Both the position numbers and the translations under genes were made by a program. From CAXNKG01 sp964202965 (GTDB taxonomy: Bacteria > Acidobacteriota > Vicinamibacteria > Vicinamibacterales > UBA2999), in assembly GCA_964202965.1 (NCBI GenBank), contig CAXNKG010000030.1, positions 1-39,127 on the forward strand: DNA of 39,127 nucleotides, given 5' to 3'. Below the pieces are notes generated by a model, which was not told the DNA's origin, did not search any database, and was given only the letters and a program-made list of their open reading frames with translations. Shown here piece after piece: positions 31,242 through 39,003 of the stretch (its first letter is position 1; the number at the start of each line of letters is the position of its first letter).

Positions 31242-32102
31242 CTACCCACGTTCACGGGTGACGATGTGCTTGTTGTCACGCGCTTCGCACGGGAGGTCCT
31301 CGGTCAGCAGCGCCCTCGGATTGGCGTTGAGCTGACGCCGGATCGGCACCATCTCCCAGGGCTGCATCAGCGTGTCGGGATCGTGAATCGTGAACTGCCA
31401 CGTCAGCTGGTTGCCGTTGCGGCTCACGCGCTCGACCACCCGCATGTTGTTCGAGTGGAGGTACCCCGGCCAGCCGAGCCACGACTCATCGGTGAAGCCG
31501 ACGTTGTCGATGACCAGCGTGTCGCCGTCCCACCTGGCGATCGAGTCACCGTAGTAGGTGAGGTCCTGCGAGCGGATCGGGTCGTGTTCCCGTCCGTCGA
31601 GCGGAATGACGCGGAACTGGTTGTGGCTCGCGTAGAGCAGGATCAACTCGTTCTGCGTCTGGACGATCTTGCTGGGCGCGCCTATGCGCGGCAGCCCGTC
31701 GGGATAGCAGTTGATCTCCGGATCCACGAAGTTCCCGTTGACATCGTTGTACTCGACCTTCGCCCAGTACTCCGGCTTGTACATCGGGACGTTTGTGCCG
31801 TAGGCGAGCCGCTGACGGACGCCGCTGTCGCGCTCGAAGTTGATGGCGGGCTTGCATTCCTGCCCCGGGTGGCAGGGACGGCCGCGGCTCAGCACCGTGA
31901 CGTTGCCGCTCTCGTCCGGCTTGAGGTCGCCGCCGCCGCCGGTGTTCACCCACATACCGCTGAAGTCGACCTTGCCGTCCGCCATGCGCGGCGTCGGGCC
32001 GGCCGGCTTGGCCTGCTGCATCGTGGCGTCGGCTGCGGTGAACCAGAGCGCAGCGCCAAGGACGCCCGCCAGGGCGGTGCTCGTACGAATACGTCGCATC
32101 AT
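31242..32102 (-). CDS. Secreted 'DLSGIW'-type protein of unknown function, paralogue 2
   Basis: A 286-residue exported protein paralogous to the one at 23686. After the signal peptide it shows TPRMADGKVDFSGMWVNTGG, NFERDSGVRQRLAYGTNVPM, CYPDGLPRIGAPSKIVQTQ, RVIPLDGREHD, ARWDGDTLVIDNVGFTDESW and the ending VTRERG. The shared order of motifs over nearly the full length shows a gene duplication. ATG at 32102 follows AAGGGA. It is the last of three genes in an operon bounded by the promoter at 33440 and the terminator at 31183, directly after a DUF6152-like gene. Confidence 0.82.
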   Translation of the reverse strand: MMRRIRTSTALAGVLGAALWFTAADATMQQAKPAGPTPRMADGKVDFSGMWVNTGGGGDLKPDESGNVTVLSRGRPCHPGQECKPAINFERDSGVRQRLAYGTNVPMYKPEYWAKVEYNDVNGNFVDPEINCYPDGLPRIGAPSKIVQTQNELILLYASHNQFRVIPLDGREHDPIRSQDLTYYGDSIARWDGDTLVIDNVGFTDESWLGWPGYLHSNNMRVVERVSRNGNQLTWQFTIHDPDTLMQPWEMVPIRRQLNANPRALLTEDLPCEARDNKHIVTRERG

Positions 32103-32124
32103 GAATGCCGTCCCTTCGAAGGCG

Positions 32125-32535
32125 TCAGTTGTTGAGCGGATTCGTCGGGTCCTCGTGGAACAAGGTGATGACCTTGCCATCGGGACCTTTCATCGTCCGC
32201 ACGCGGCCGACGTTCGCGCCGTTCTTGGCGGGAGCGAAGGTCACGTCGTAGGGCTGCCCGATCTGGAAGATGCGGACCAGACCGGCGGCGCGGAGCGCGC
32301 CCGGGCCGGCGCCCGACATTTCCCACACGACCTTGGTGCCGTCTGCCTTCGTCTCTTCGAAGAACCAGCGGCAGTGCGGGTTGATCATGGCGAAGCGGGT
32401 CATCGTGCCCTTGAAGCCCTTGGTCTGGTCCATTTCGTACTCAGCCTGGATGGCGTGGTGCGCAACCGCCGAGGACGAGGAGAACATCGCAATCGCCGCG
32501 AGGGCGAGAATGCCAAAAGCGCTCTTGAGTTTCAT
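32125..32535 (-). CDS. Secreted DUF6152-like protein, third copy
   Basis: A 136-residue exported protein. Signal peptide to about residue 25 (FGILALAAIAMFSSSSAVA), then HHAIQAEYEMDQTKGFKGT and MINPHCRWFFEE, followed by GQPYDVTFAPAKNGANVGRV. The HH start and NPH motif match the other copies. ATG at 32535 has AAGGAAG upstream. It lies 12 nt after the gene ending at 32548 and 22 nt before the paralogue at 32102. Confidence 0.82.
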   Translation of the reverse strand: MKLKSAFGILALAAIAMFSSSSAVAHHAIQAEYEMDQTKGFKGTMTRFAMINPHCRWFFEETKADGTKVVWEMSGAGPGALRAAGLVRIFQIGQPYDVTFAPAKNGANVGRVRTMKGPDGKVITLFHEDPTNPLNN

Positions 32536-32547
32536 TGGCAGCTTCCT

Positions 32548-33396
32548 TTACTTGACGTTGGCCGGTACCGGCATGATCACGAACGGATTATAGGTGTTTG
32601 TGTTGACCGTTGTCAGGTCGAAGGTCGTATCGCCAACCCGTCGGGTCATCCGGCGCGGCTGGAAGATATCGGCAATGTAATCCTCGTAGTTCCAGTCGCC
32701 GTATTCAGCGTACGTCGACTGGGACACCACCGCACCCGTCGTGTCAACCTGGGCCACATACGTGCCGGTCAGGATCTTGAGGGCCGCGGGGTTCGGCCGC
32801 CCGAGGAGGCTGGCATCCTGGCGGACCGTTGCTGTCGCGGTCACATCCTCAGCCGGCGCCGGGAGCGGGAAGGTCAGCGTCCAGGCGTTGGCGCCGGCTG
32901 CCTTCATCGTCGCGCGGGCGCCGGCCATCCTGGCCGCCTTGACGACGCCCATGGGGGTGGTCCAGAGCAGCACCGCCCGCTGTTTGGCCTGGTCGCGAGC
33001 CGCCGTGGCGCCCATGCCGCGATCCGTCTCGTTCCACGCCGCGCCGCCGGCGACGACCTCGATCGTCCGCACCGGCTTGCCCGTGCCCATCTGGCGCTGA
33101 TAGTCGATGCGCACGCCCGGGACCGCGTAGTTCACGCTCATGCGGTACTCCGGCACGTCGTACTTCTGCGCGCCGACCGTCACCGTCCCCTTCGCCCAGT
33201 GCTCCAGCGTGATGATCGAATCTTCCTGCTGGATGGCGCGCAGCATGCCCATGGTGTTGGCCATCTCGAAGATGAGGGTCGGAACGTCGGTCGGTTTCTG
33301 GGTCGTCGCGACCGGTTTCGCCTGTTGTGCGGAGAGCGACGCCGTGAGAACGCCGGCCGTGATGACGCCGGCGAGCAAGAGTGCGGATGTGCGCAT
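32548..33396 (-). CDS. Secreted protein of unknown function, first gene of the operon
   Basis: A 282-residue exported protein. The signal peptide ends near residue 23 (LLLAGVITAGVLTASLSAQ). The mature part has LIFEMANTMGMLRAIQQEDS, a beta-rich middle (YDVPEYRMSVNYAVPGVRID) and an end TVNTNTYNPFVIMPVPANVK that recalls the carboxyl part of lipoprotein-carrier-like folds. No named family recognised. ATG at 33396 follows AGAAGGGG; an upstream reading crosses the promoter and is rejected. It is the promoter-proximal gene of a three-gene operon of exported proteins. Confidence 0.78.
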   Translation of the reverse strand: MRTSALLLAGVITAGVLTASLSAQQAKPVATTQKPTDVPTLIFEMANTMGMLRAIQQEDSIITLEHWAKGTVTVGAQKYDVPEYRMSVNYAVPGVRIDYQRQMGTGKPVRTIEVVAGGAAWNETDRGMGATAARDQAKQRAVLLWTTPMGVVKAARMAGARATMKAAGANAWTLTFPLPAPAEDVTATATVRQDASLLGRPNPAALKILTGTYVAQVDTTGAVVSQSTYAEYGDWNYEDYIADIFQPRRMTRRVGDTTFDLTTVNTNTYNPFVIMPVPANVK

Positions 33397-33439
33397 AAGC
33401 CCCTTCTGTGGACCGCCGGGATTAACGGAACGCGCCTGC

Positions 33440-33468
33440 ATTGTAAAGAAACCGCCTCGGCCGTTCAA
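33440..33468 (-). promoter_or_regulatory. Sigma70-type promoter of the secreted-protein operon
   Basis: On the minus strand, -35 TTGAAC (33468-33463), 17-nt spacer, -10 TACAAT (33445-33440). The leader to ATG 33396 is about 37 nt. This is the best-formed promoter in the window. Confidence 0.72.
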
Positions 33469-33522
33469 CGCGGATGTTCAGGGGGGGAAAAGGGGGGTGA
33501 AGAAAGAGGTCAGAAGGTCCGT

Positions 33523-33605
33523 CTCCGCTCCTGCGGAGCTGCGGTGCACAACCGTCGCTGGCTCGCCAACCGAAGCTCACGGGTTGGGGTGTGAGCGAAG
33601 GTTGG
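33523..33605 (-). repeat. tRNA-CCA-anchored double-hairpin repeat, copy 1
   Basis: Read outward from the tRNA-Lys 3' end (minus strand): CCAACC, two bases, CGCTCAC, loop, GTGAGC, three bases, GGTTGG, then CGAGCCAGCGACGGTTGT and a second hairpin (CTCCGC/GCGGAG, 33523-33538). The first three bases are the tRNA CCA. Confidence 0.8.
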
Positions 33606-33678
33606 TGAGGCGGGGGGGAATCGAACCCCCAACCCGCAGATTAAGAGTCTGCTGCTCTGCCAATTGAGCTACCGCCCC
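33603..33678 (-). tRNA. tRNA-Lys (anticodon CTT)
   Basis: A 76-nt tRNA with acceptor GGGGCGG/CCGCCTC, anticodon loop CTCTTAA, a GGGGGTTCGATTCCCCC T-arm and encoded CCA. It reads AAG. TAGAAT at 33693-33698 on the minus strand is a possible -10. Divergent from the two tRNA-Arg genes. Confidence 0.96.
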
Positions 33679-33759
33679 GGTTGGGAACAGACATTCTATC
33701 TCAGGCGCGGTGCCAACCTCCGCCGCTCTCGCACCGGGTTGCGATAGACTGAACGGGTT

Positions 33760-33833
<74 letters not shown>

Positions 33834-33836
<3 letters not shown>

Positions 33837-33920
33837 ACCGGCGCTCGCGGCCAAGCCTCCGCGAGCTGTGGTTGGCAAGCCAGCGACGGTTGTCCGCCGT
33901 AGCTTTAGCGAAGGCGGACA
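33834..33920 (+). repeat. tRNA-CCA-anchored double-hairpin repeat, copy 2
   Basis: Read outward from the tRNA-Arg(TCG) 3' end: CCAACC, two bases, CGCTCGCGG, loop, CCGCGAGC, three bases, GGTTGG, then CAAGCCAGCGACGGTTGT and a second hairpin (TGTCCGCC/GGCGGACA, 33891-33920). It fills the spacer up to 14 nt before tRNA-Arg(CCG). Confidence 0.8.
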
Positions 33921-33934
33921 CGCTCACCTTATAC

Positions 33935-34011
33935 GCGCCCGTAGCTCAGCTGGATAGAGCATCAGCCTCCGGAGCTGAGGGCCACAGGTTCGAATCCTGT
34001 CGGGCGCGCCA
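33935..34011 (+). tRNA. tRNA-Arg (anticodon CCG)
   Basis: A 77-nt tRNA with acceptor GCGCCCG/CGGGCGC, anticodon loop CTCCGGA and encoded CCA; it reads CGG. The first 26 nt are identical to those of the upstream tRNA-Arg(TCG), and the genes are probably cotranscribed. No repeat follows its CCA. Confidence 0.96.
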
Positions 34012-34101
34012 CCTTCTTTCGTCGCTTGCACCTGAGCGGCCCTCACATCACAATGTCCGCGCTGGCGTCCACCAGGTCCCTGTGACCAAGGAGAATCCGT
34101 G

Positions 34102-36252
34102 ATGTGTATCCGCGCGCTTCTGATTGCCGCAGCGTTGTTGGTGACCGTTCCGGCGTTCGCGCAGCAGCCGGCCCCTGCGCAGCCGGCCCCCCAGGAGGAA
34201 GAACAGCCCGTCTCGTATGAGGAACAGGTGGTCGTGACCGCCTCGCGCTCCGAGCAGCAGCTCGTCAACGCGCCCGCCGCCGTTACCCTCGTGAACGCGC
34301 AGACGATCCAGAACTCACCGGCCACAAACATCGGCGACCTGCTGCGGTCGGTGCCCGGCATCAACGTGATGCAGGCGTCAGCCCGGGACATCAACATCAC
34401 GACCCGGGGCGCGACGTCCACGCTCTCCACGTCCCAGCTGGCGCTGGTCGACGGGCGCAGCGTCTACCTGGACTTCTTCGGCATGGTGATGTGGGACCTC
34501 GTGCCGACGAGCCCCAACGACATCCGTCAGATCGAGGTCATTCGCGGTCCGGCGTCGGCCGTCTGGGGCGCCAATGCCATGTCGGGCGTCGTCAACGTGA
34601 TCACGAAGACGCCGCGCGAGCTTGCGGCGCAGGGCGGGACGTCGCTGACCGTCGGCGTCGGCGCGTTCAATCGCCGCGTGGCCGGCAACGACGCGGACAG
34701 CGGGTCGCTCTTCTACGTGAACGGGTCGCATGCGGAGGCGGTCAACGACCGCTGGGCGTTCAAGCTGTCGGCCGGCTACTTCACGCAGGACCCGATGGCG
34801 CGGCCCGCGGGCGTCATTCCGAACGCGTTCCGGACGCCCTACCCGGACTTCCTCAACAATGGCACCTCGCAGCCGAAGTTCGACGCCCGCGTCGACTATG
34901 ACATCGCCGGCGGGGGCACCCTGACGTTCAGCGGCGGCGTGGCCGGCACGGAGGGCCTCATTCACAGCGGTATCGGCCCCTTCGACATCGACAGCGACTC
35001 GCGGCTGACCTACCTGACGACCCGCTACCAGAAGGGCGGCCGCCGCATCGCCTTCTTCACCAACATGCTGCAGGGCGACGCGGCCAACCTGCTGGCGCGC
35101 AGCCCGAATGGACAGCCGCTCCCGCTGGTGTTCGATACCAAGACGTTTGATGTCGAGGCCTCGGACGTGCGCGCCATCGGGACGCGCCAGGTGCTGAGCT
35201 ATGGCGGCAACTTCCGCCGCAATACGTTCGACATCTCGCTGGCACCGAACGGAGACGATCGGAGTGAGGGCGGCGCCTTCGTGCAGGACGAGATCTTCCT
35301 GAACGACCACCTCCGCTGGGTCGTGGGGGGACGCCTCGACAAATTCTCGTCGATCGACGATCCGGTCTTCTCGCCGCGCACCACGCTGATGATCAAGCCC
35401 GCCGCCGCACAGACGTTCCGGGTGTCGTTCAACCGTGCCTTCCGGGCGCCATCGTTCATCAACAACAACATCCAGACGACGATTCTCAACGAGGCGAACC
35501 TGAGCGCGCTGTCACCGCTCCTCGCGCGATTCATCTTTCCGATCAGGGCGACCGGCAATGCCGACCTGCGGCAGGAGACGATGACCGCGTACGAGGTGGG
35601 GTATACGGGGGTGGTCGCGGGCCGCGCGACGCTGACCGCCGCGATCTACTGGAACGTCACGAAGGACGGCATCTACTTCACGCCGAATGCGTTCTACGGC
35701 GCCGCGAACCCGCCGCCGACCTGGCCGTCGGCGCTGCTGCCGCCCGCGCTCGTCTTTCCGCTGCTGGCGTCGCGGGGCGTGTTCCTGCCGGCGAATTTCA
35801 CGTACCTGAACCTCGGCACGATCAAGGATAAGGGCGTCGAGCTCGGCGTGGACGGATCGCTCAACCGTGTCGTGAACGCGTTTGCCAACTATTCGTATCA
35901 GGCGAAACCGGTCGCCGAAGACCTGCCCGCGGGGACGTCAATCGCCGACGTGAACTGGCCCGCGAAGAACCGCGTCAATGCGGGGTTCAACTTCAGCCAC
36001 AGCCGGTTCCTTGGCAACATGTCCGTTAACTACACGGACGAGGCGTACTGGCAGGACGTGCTCGACGCCCGCTATTCGGGTACGACCGATGCCTACACGC
36101 TGGTGAACGCCGGATTCGGCGTGCGCTGGGCGGGGGAGCGGGTGGTGACCAGCCTGAAGATCACGAACCTGGCCAATCAGGACGTCATGCAGCACATCTT
36201 CGGCGACGTGCTGAAGCGTCAGGTCGTCGGGGAAGTACGCCTGGCGTTCTAA
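34102..36252 (+). CDS. TonB-dependent outer-membrane receptor
   Basis: A 716-residue receptor. Signal peptide to about residue 20 (LLIAAALLVTVPAFA), a Pro/Glu-rich linker, a TonB-box-like EEQVVVTASR, the plug domain (NIGDLLRSVPGINV, ITTRGA, QIEVIRGPASAVWGANAMSG, VVNVITK) and a beta barrel ending in LAF with terminal Phe. It imports an unknown ligand energised by TonB; FANYSYQ and FNFSHSRFLGNMSVNY strands are ordinary barrel sequence. ATG at 34102 lies 8 nt after AAGGAG; an overlapping GTG at 34099 is less well spaced. Converges with ligD. Confidence 0.92.
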   Translation: MCIRALLIAAALLVTVPAFAQQPAPAQPAPQEEEQPVSYEEQVVVTASRSEQQLVNAPAAVTLVNAQTIQNSPATNIGDLLRSVPGINVMQASARDINITTRGATSTLSTSQLALVDGRSVYLDFFGMVMWDLVPTSPNDIRQIEVIRGPASAVWGANAMSGVVNVITKTPRELAAQGGTSLTVGVGAFNRRVAGNDADSGSLFYVNGSHAEAVNDRWAFKLSAGYFTQDPMARPAGVIPNAFRTPYPDFLNNGTSQPKFDARVDYDIAGGGTLTFSGGVAGTEGLIHSGIGPFDIDSDSRLTYLTTRYQKGGRRIAFFTNMLQGDAANLLARSPNGQPLPLVFDTKTFDVEASDVRAIGTRQVLSYGGNFRRNTFDISLAPNGDDRSEGGAFVQDEIFLNDHLRWVVGGRLDKFSSIDDPVFSPRTTLMIKPAAAQTFRVSFNRAFRAPSFINNNIQTTILNEANLSALSPLLARFIFPIRATGNADLRQETMTAYEVGYTGVVAGRATLTAAIYWNVTKDGIYFTPNAFYGAANPPPTWPSALLPPALVFPLLASRGVFLPANFTYLNLGTIKDKGVELGVDGSLNRVVNAFANYSYQAKPVAEDLPAGTSIADVNWPAKNRVNAGFNFSHSRFLGNMSVNYTDEAYWQDVLDARYSGTTDAYTLVNAGFGVRWAGERVVTSLKITNLANQDVMQHIFGDVLKRQVVGEVRLAF

Positions 36253-36253
36253 A

Positions 36254-36316
36254 GTCACAAGGCACAAGTCACAAGTCAGAAACGTTGTGACTTCTGACTT
36301 CTGACTTCTGACTTGT
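36254..36316. repeat. AAGTCACAA/AAGTCAGAA array between the receptor and ligD
   Basis: Short units of about 9 bp run as AAGTCACAA-type on the left and as the inverse TTGTGACTT / TTCTGACTT (then two more TCTGACTT) on the right, so the array can fold into a hairpin with acg at its tip. It begins just after the receptor stop and contains the ligD stop and final codons. Confidence 0.8.
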
Positions 36317-38362
36317 CCCGGGTTCCGCGTACTGCATGACCGCGCGGAGGTTGACGCCGGTCGACCTCCGCAGCGGCGCCCACAGATCGCCCACCGCCTC
36401 CAGCCGGGCGGCCGCCGTGCGCAGCGTGAAATCGCGCGGCGAGACGCCGTCCTCGATCTCCTGCCACGTCAGCGGCGCCGACATGCCGGCGAATGCGCTC
36501 GCGCGTGCGCTGTAGGCGCTCGCCAGCGTCTTCCCGCGGCTGTTCTGCAGGTAATCGACATACACGCGGCGGCCGCGTGCCTTGAGCGACCGTTCAACCG
36601 TCGCGAGCTTCGGGTGTTTCCTCGCCACGACGGTGGCGATGATCTGGCAGAAGAGCAGGCCGGCCTGATACGACGTCACCGCGGGCATCGGCACGTAGAT
36701 GTGCAGCCCCCCGGCGCCGGACGTCTTCGGATAGCCGTGCGCCTTGAGGGCGTCGAGCTCATCGCGGATCCACCGCGCGACATCCAGGACCTTCCGGAAC
36801 GGCAGGCCGTCCGGCGGGTCCAGATCGATGGCGACGTGATCGACGATGTCCTCGGACTGAATCCGCGAGAGCCACGGGTCCTGCGAGATGGACGCGAGCT
36901 GCGCCGTGTACAGGAGCGTCATGAGCGATCCGCCGACGAGGCGCGCGCGCGTGTCCGTGTCGCTCGTCGCCTGTTCGACGCGTACGCCGGGCGGGACCCG
37001 GTCGGGCGCCCGGTGCTGGTAGAACGGCTTGCCATCGACGCCGTTTGGATACCGCTTCATCACGAGCGAACGGTCGGCGAGCACCGGAAGAATGTAGGGG
37101 GCGACCCGCACGTAATGCCGGAACAGGTCGCCCTTGGTCAGCTTCAGCGCCGGCCAGAAGACCTTTCGCAGGTTCGTGATCTCGAGCCGGTCACCGCCGG
37201 GTAATTCGAGAACACCGCTGCCGGAGCCATCCTGGATGGCGTCGATCTGATTGAGGAGCCGGGCAACCGCCGCCCTGCTCACCGCGGGGGATGCTGCCTG
37301 CCCCGCGGCGCGGTTGCGGACGGGGCGCGGTGCGGGATCGCGAACGACGGTGTCGGGCTCCTTGCGGACCGATGCGGGCGCGATGTCCGCCCGCAGGCCG
37401 AGGTACGTCGGATGGCGCAGTTTCCCGTCGGCCGTCCATTCCGTGAATTGCACCTCGGCGACGAGCGTGGGATCGACCCAGTGAGGGGGGGCGTTGGTCC
37501 TGGGCGTCTTCGCAAACGGCGATCGCTTCGCGGCCAGGGCCCGCAGCGTGCGCCAGACGCGGCCGAGTTCGGCATCGGTGAACCCGGCGCCCGTGTGTCC
37601 GATGTACTGCAGCCGTCCGGCCTCGTCATGGACGCCCAGGAGAAGCGCACCGAAGAACGGCCGCGACCCGCGCGGGTCCGTCCAGCCGCCGACGACGCAC
37701 GCCTGCCGGCGCACGAGCTTCAGCTTGCGCCAGTGCGGCGAACGTCTTCCCGAGGTGTATGCCGCGTCGAGCCGCTTGGCGATGAGTCCCTCCCAGCCGC
37801 CGGCGCGTGCGCGCGCGTGCATCGCGCGGCCGTCGCCGACGACCTGCTCGCTGATCCGCAGCCGGGGATCGTCGGTCGCGGCGACGAGGGCCTCCAGGCG
37901 GGCGCGGCGTTCCGTGAGCGGCAGGGGACGGACGTCGTCATCGCCGTCGCGCAGGATGTCGAAGAGGAAACAGGCGACGCGCGGCGTGGTACCCCTTGTC
38001 CCTGGCGCGGTCGAAGGGGCGGTCGTGTGGAGGCGCTGGAGGTGCTGAAAGCCGAGCGGCGCGCCGCGGTCGTCGAGCGCGACGACCTCTCCATCGACGA
38101 GCACGGGCCGGTCGAGCGTCCGGCCCCAGCGCATCAGGGCGTCGGCGATGTCGGGGAACTGCGCGGTCTTGTCGTTGCCCAGGCGCGATCGGACGGTCAC
38201 GTCGACGCCCGTGCGCGTCGGGATGATGGAGGCGAGGACGCGGATGCCGTCGTATTTCGGCTCGTAGGCGAGGCCGGCGGCGTCGAGTGACGCGGCGCCG
38301 GTCGTCGCCAGCATGGGCCGGACCCCGGCCGGGTCCTCTCGCCATGGGAACCGCCTTTGCAC
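36269..38362 (-). CDS. ligD: DNA ligase D, ligase-polymerase form
   Basis: A 697-residue enzyme of bacterial non-homologous end joining. The ligase domain is first: adenylated lysine in YEPKYDGIRV (about residue 36), VDGEVVALDD, WEGLIAKRLDAAYTSGRRSP and HWRKLKLV. After an Ala/Pro/Arg linker (about 335-370) comes the primase-polymerase domain (GDLFRHYVRVAPYILP, AIDLDPPDGLPF with metal-binding Asp residues, GGLHIYVPMP). The 3'-phosphoesterase domain is absent. The tail after MQYAEPG is encoded by the array at 36254. GTG at 38360-38362 is the start, 9 nt after the DUF2934-like gene. No Ku gene is in the window. Confidence 0.93.
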   Translation of the reverse strand: MQRRFPWREDPAGVRPMLATTGAASLDAAGLAYEPKYDGIRVLASIIPTRTGVDVTVRSRLGNDKTAQFPDIADALMRWGRTLDRPVLVDGEVVALDDRGAPLGFQHLQRLHTTAPSTAPGTRGTTPRVACFLFDILRDGDDDVRPLPLTERRARLEALVAATDDPRLRISEQVVGDGRAMHARARAGGWEGLIAKRLDAAYTSGRRSPHWRKLKLVRRQACVVGGWTDPRGSRPFFGALLLGVHDEAGRLQYIGHTGAGFTDAELGRVWRTLRALAAKRSPFAKTPRTNAPPHWVDPTLVAEVQFTEWTADGKLRHPTYLGLRADIAPASVRKEPDTVVRDPAPRPVRNRAAGQAASPAVSRAAVARLLNQIDAIQDGSGSGVLELPGGDRLEITNLRKVFWPALKLTKGDLFRHYVRVAPYILPVLADRSLVMKRYPNGVDGKPFYQHRAPDRVPPGVRVEQATSDTDTRARLVGGSLMTLLYTAQLASISQDPWLSRIQSEDIVDHVAIDLDPPDGLPFRKVLDVARWIRDELDALKAHGYPKTSGAGGLHIYVPMPAVTSYQAGLLFCQIIATVVARKHPKLATVERSLKARGRRVYVDYLQNSRGKTLASAYSARASAFAGMSAPLTWQEIEDGVSPRDFTLRTAAARLEAVGDLWAPLRRSTGVNLRAVMQYAEPGTSQKSEVRSHNVSDL

Positions 38363-38371
38363 CCCCGAACC

Positions 38372-38617
38372 CTATCTGGAATTCTTCGTACGCGCCCGCA
38401 GGTCCCGTTCAGCCTCGAGCCAGTCCCCGAAGTCGGTGCCGCTGCCCCCGCCGCGCTTCAGGTACCGGTGATACGCGGCTTCGGCGATTTGTTCGAACGT
38501 CGGGCCCGGCACAACCGCCGGTTTCTTCCTGGGTTTCGCGGAGGCCGGCGTGCGCCCCGCGGTGCCGGTGGCGCGGCGTCGCGGACCTGAAAGCGCATCG
38601 GTCGTCTTCTTCGCCAT
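38372..38617 (-). CDS. DUF2934-like small protein
   Basis: An 81-residue protein. The first 40 residues are Lys/Arg/Ala/Pro-rich and probably disordered; the remainder is the short helical DUF2934 pattern (FEQIAEAAYHRYLKRGGGSG, DFGDWLEAERDL). The family's function is not known. ATG at 38617 has GAGAG upstream; a TTG at 38638 is a weaker alternative. It precedes ligD by 9 nt and is cotranscribed with it. The 128 bp up to tRNA-His hold a CCGCGTG/CACGCGG hairpin but no gene. Confidence 0.8.
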   Translation of the reverse strand: MAKKTTDALSGPRRRATGTAGRTPASAKPRKKPAVVPGPTFEQIAEAAYHRYLKRGGGSGTDFGDWLEAERDLRARTKNSR

Positions 38618-38745
38618 AGTCGCTCTCTCGCCAGCCAAATTGTACTTCGCCGGCGACGGCAGGACGTTGGAAGGCGGCGGGCGGTAGGGTTACACTTGGG
38701 ATTCCCCGCGTGCCGTGAGGCGTGGCGGGGCACGCGGCCCTACGT

Positions 38746-38821
38746 GGCGGATGTAGCTCAGGGGTAGAGCGCCTGACTGTGGCTCAGGAAGTCGCGGGTT
38801 CGAGACCCGTCATCCGCCCCA
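38746..38821 (+). tRNA. tRNA-His (anticodon GTG)
   Basis: A 76-nt tRNA including the extra G at position -1 (38746) facing C73, acceptor GCGGATG/CATCCGC, anticodon loop CTGTGGC and encoded CCA. The G-1:C73 pair is the histidine identity element. Confidence 0.96.
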
Positions 38822-38914
38822 TTTTCTGTTATTCGTTCTCCTCCTCGCCCCTCTCCTCGTGAACGGCTTCGCAGGTGTGGCGCTTCTGGGGAAAAGGGGG
38901 CAAAATAGCTCCGT

Positions 38915-38943
38915 TTGACCAGGCGCGGCGATTCCCCTGTAAG
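38915..38943 (+). promoter_or_regulatory. Putative promoter of the right-edge gene
   Basis: -35 TTGACC (38915-38920), 17-nt spacer and -10 TGTAAG (38938-38943), giving a leader of about 54 nt before ATG 39004. The rest of the 182-bp gap after tRNA-His shows no gene. Confidence 0.45.
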
Positions 38944-39003
38944 CGCATCACGCGTGCAAGAACGGAATACTCTACGGGCTCACACTTCTGCGAGGAGAGT
39001 CAT

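Noticed and set aside
33140..33667. Plus-strand frame ending in a protein-like Cys/Arg-rich tail
   Set aside because: Its end is the reverse complement of tRNA-Lys and repeat copy 1; the remainder is antisense to the secreted protein.
36614..38290. Long plus-strand frames opposite ligD
   Set aside because: They are antisense shadows; ligD motifs on the minus strand are unambiguous.
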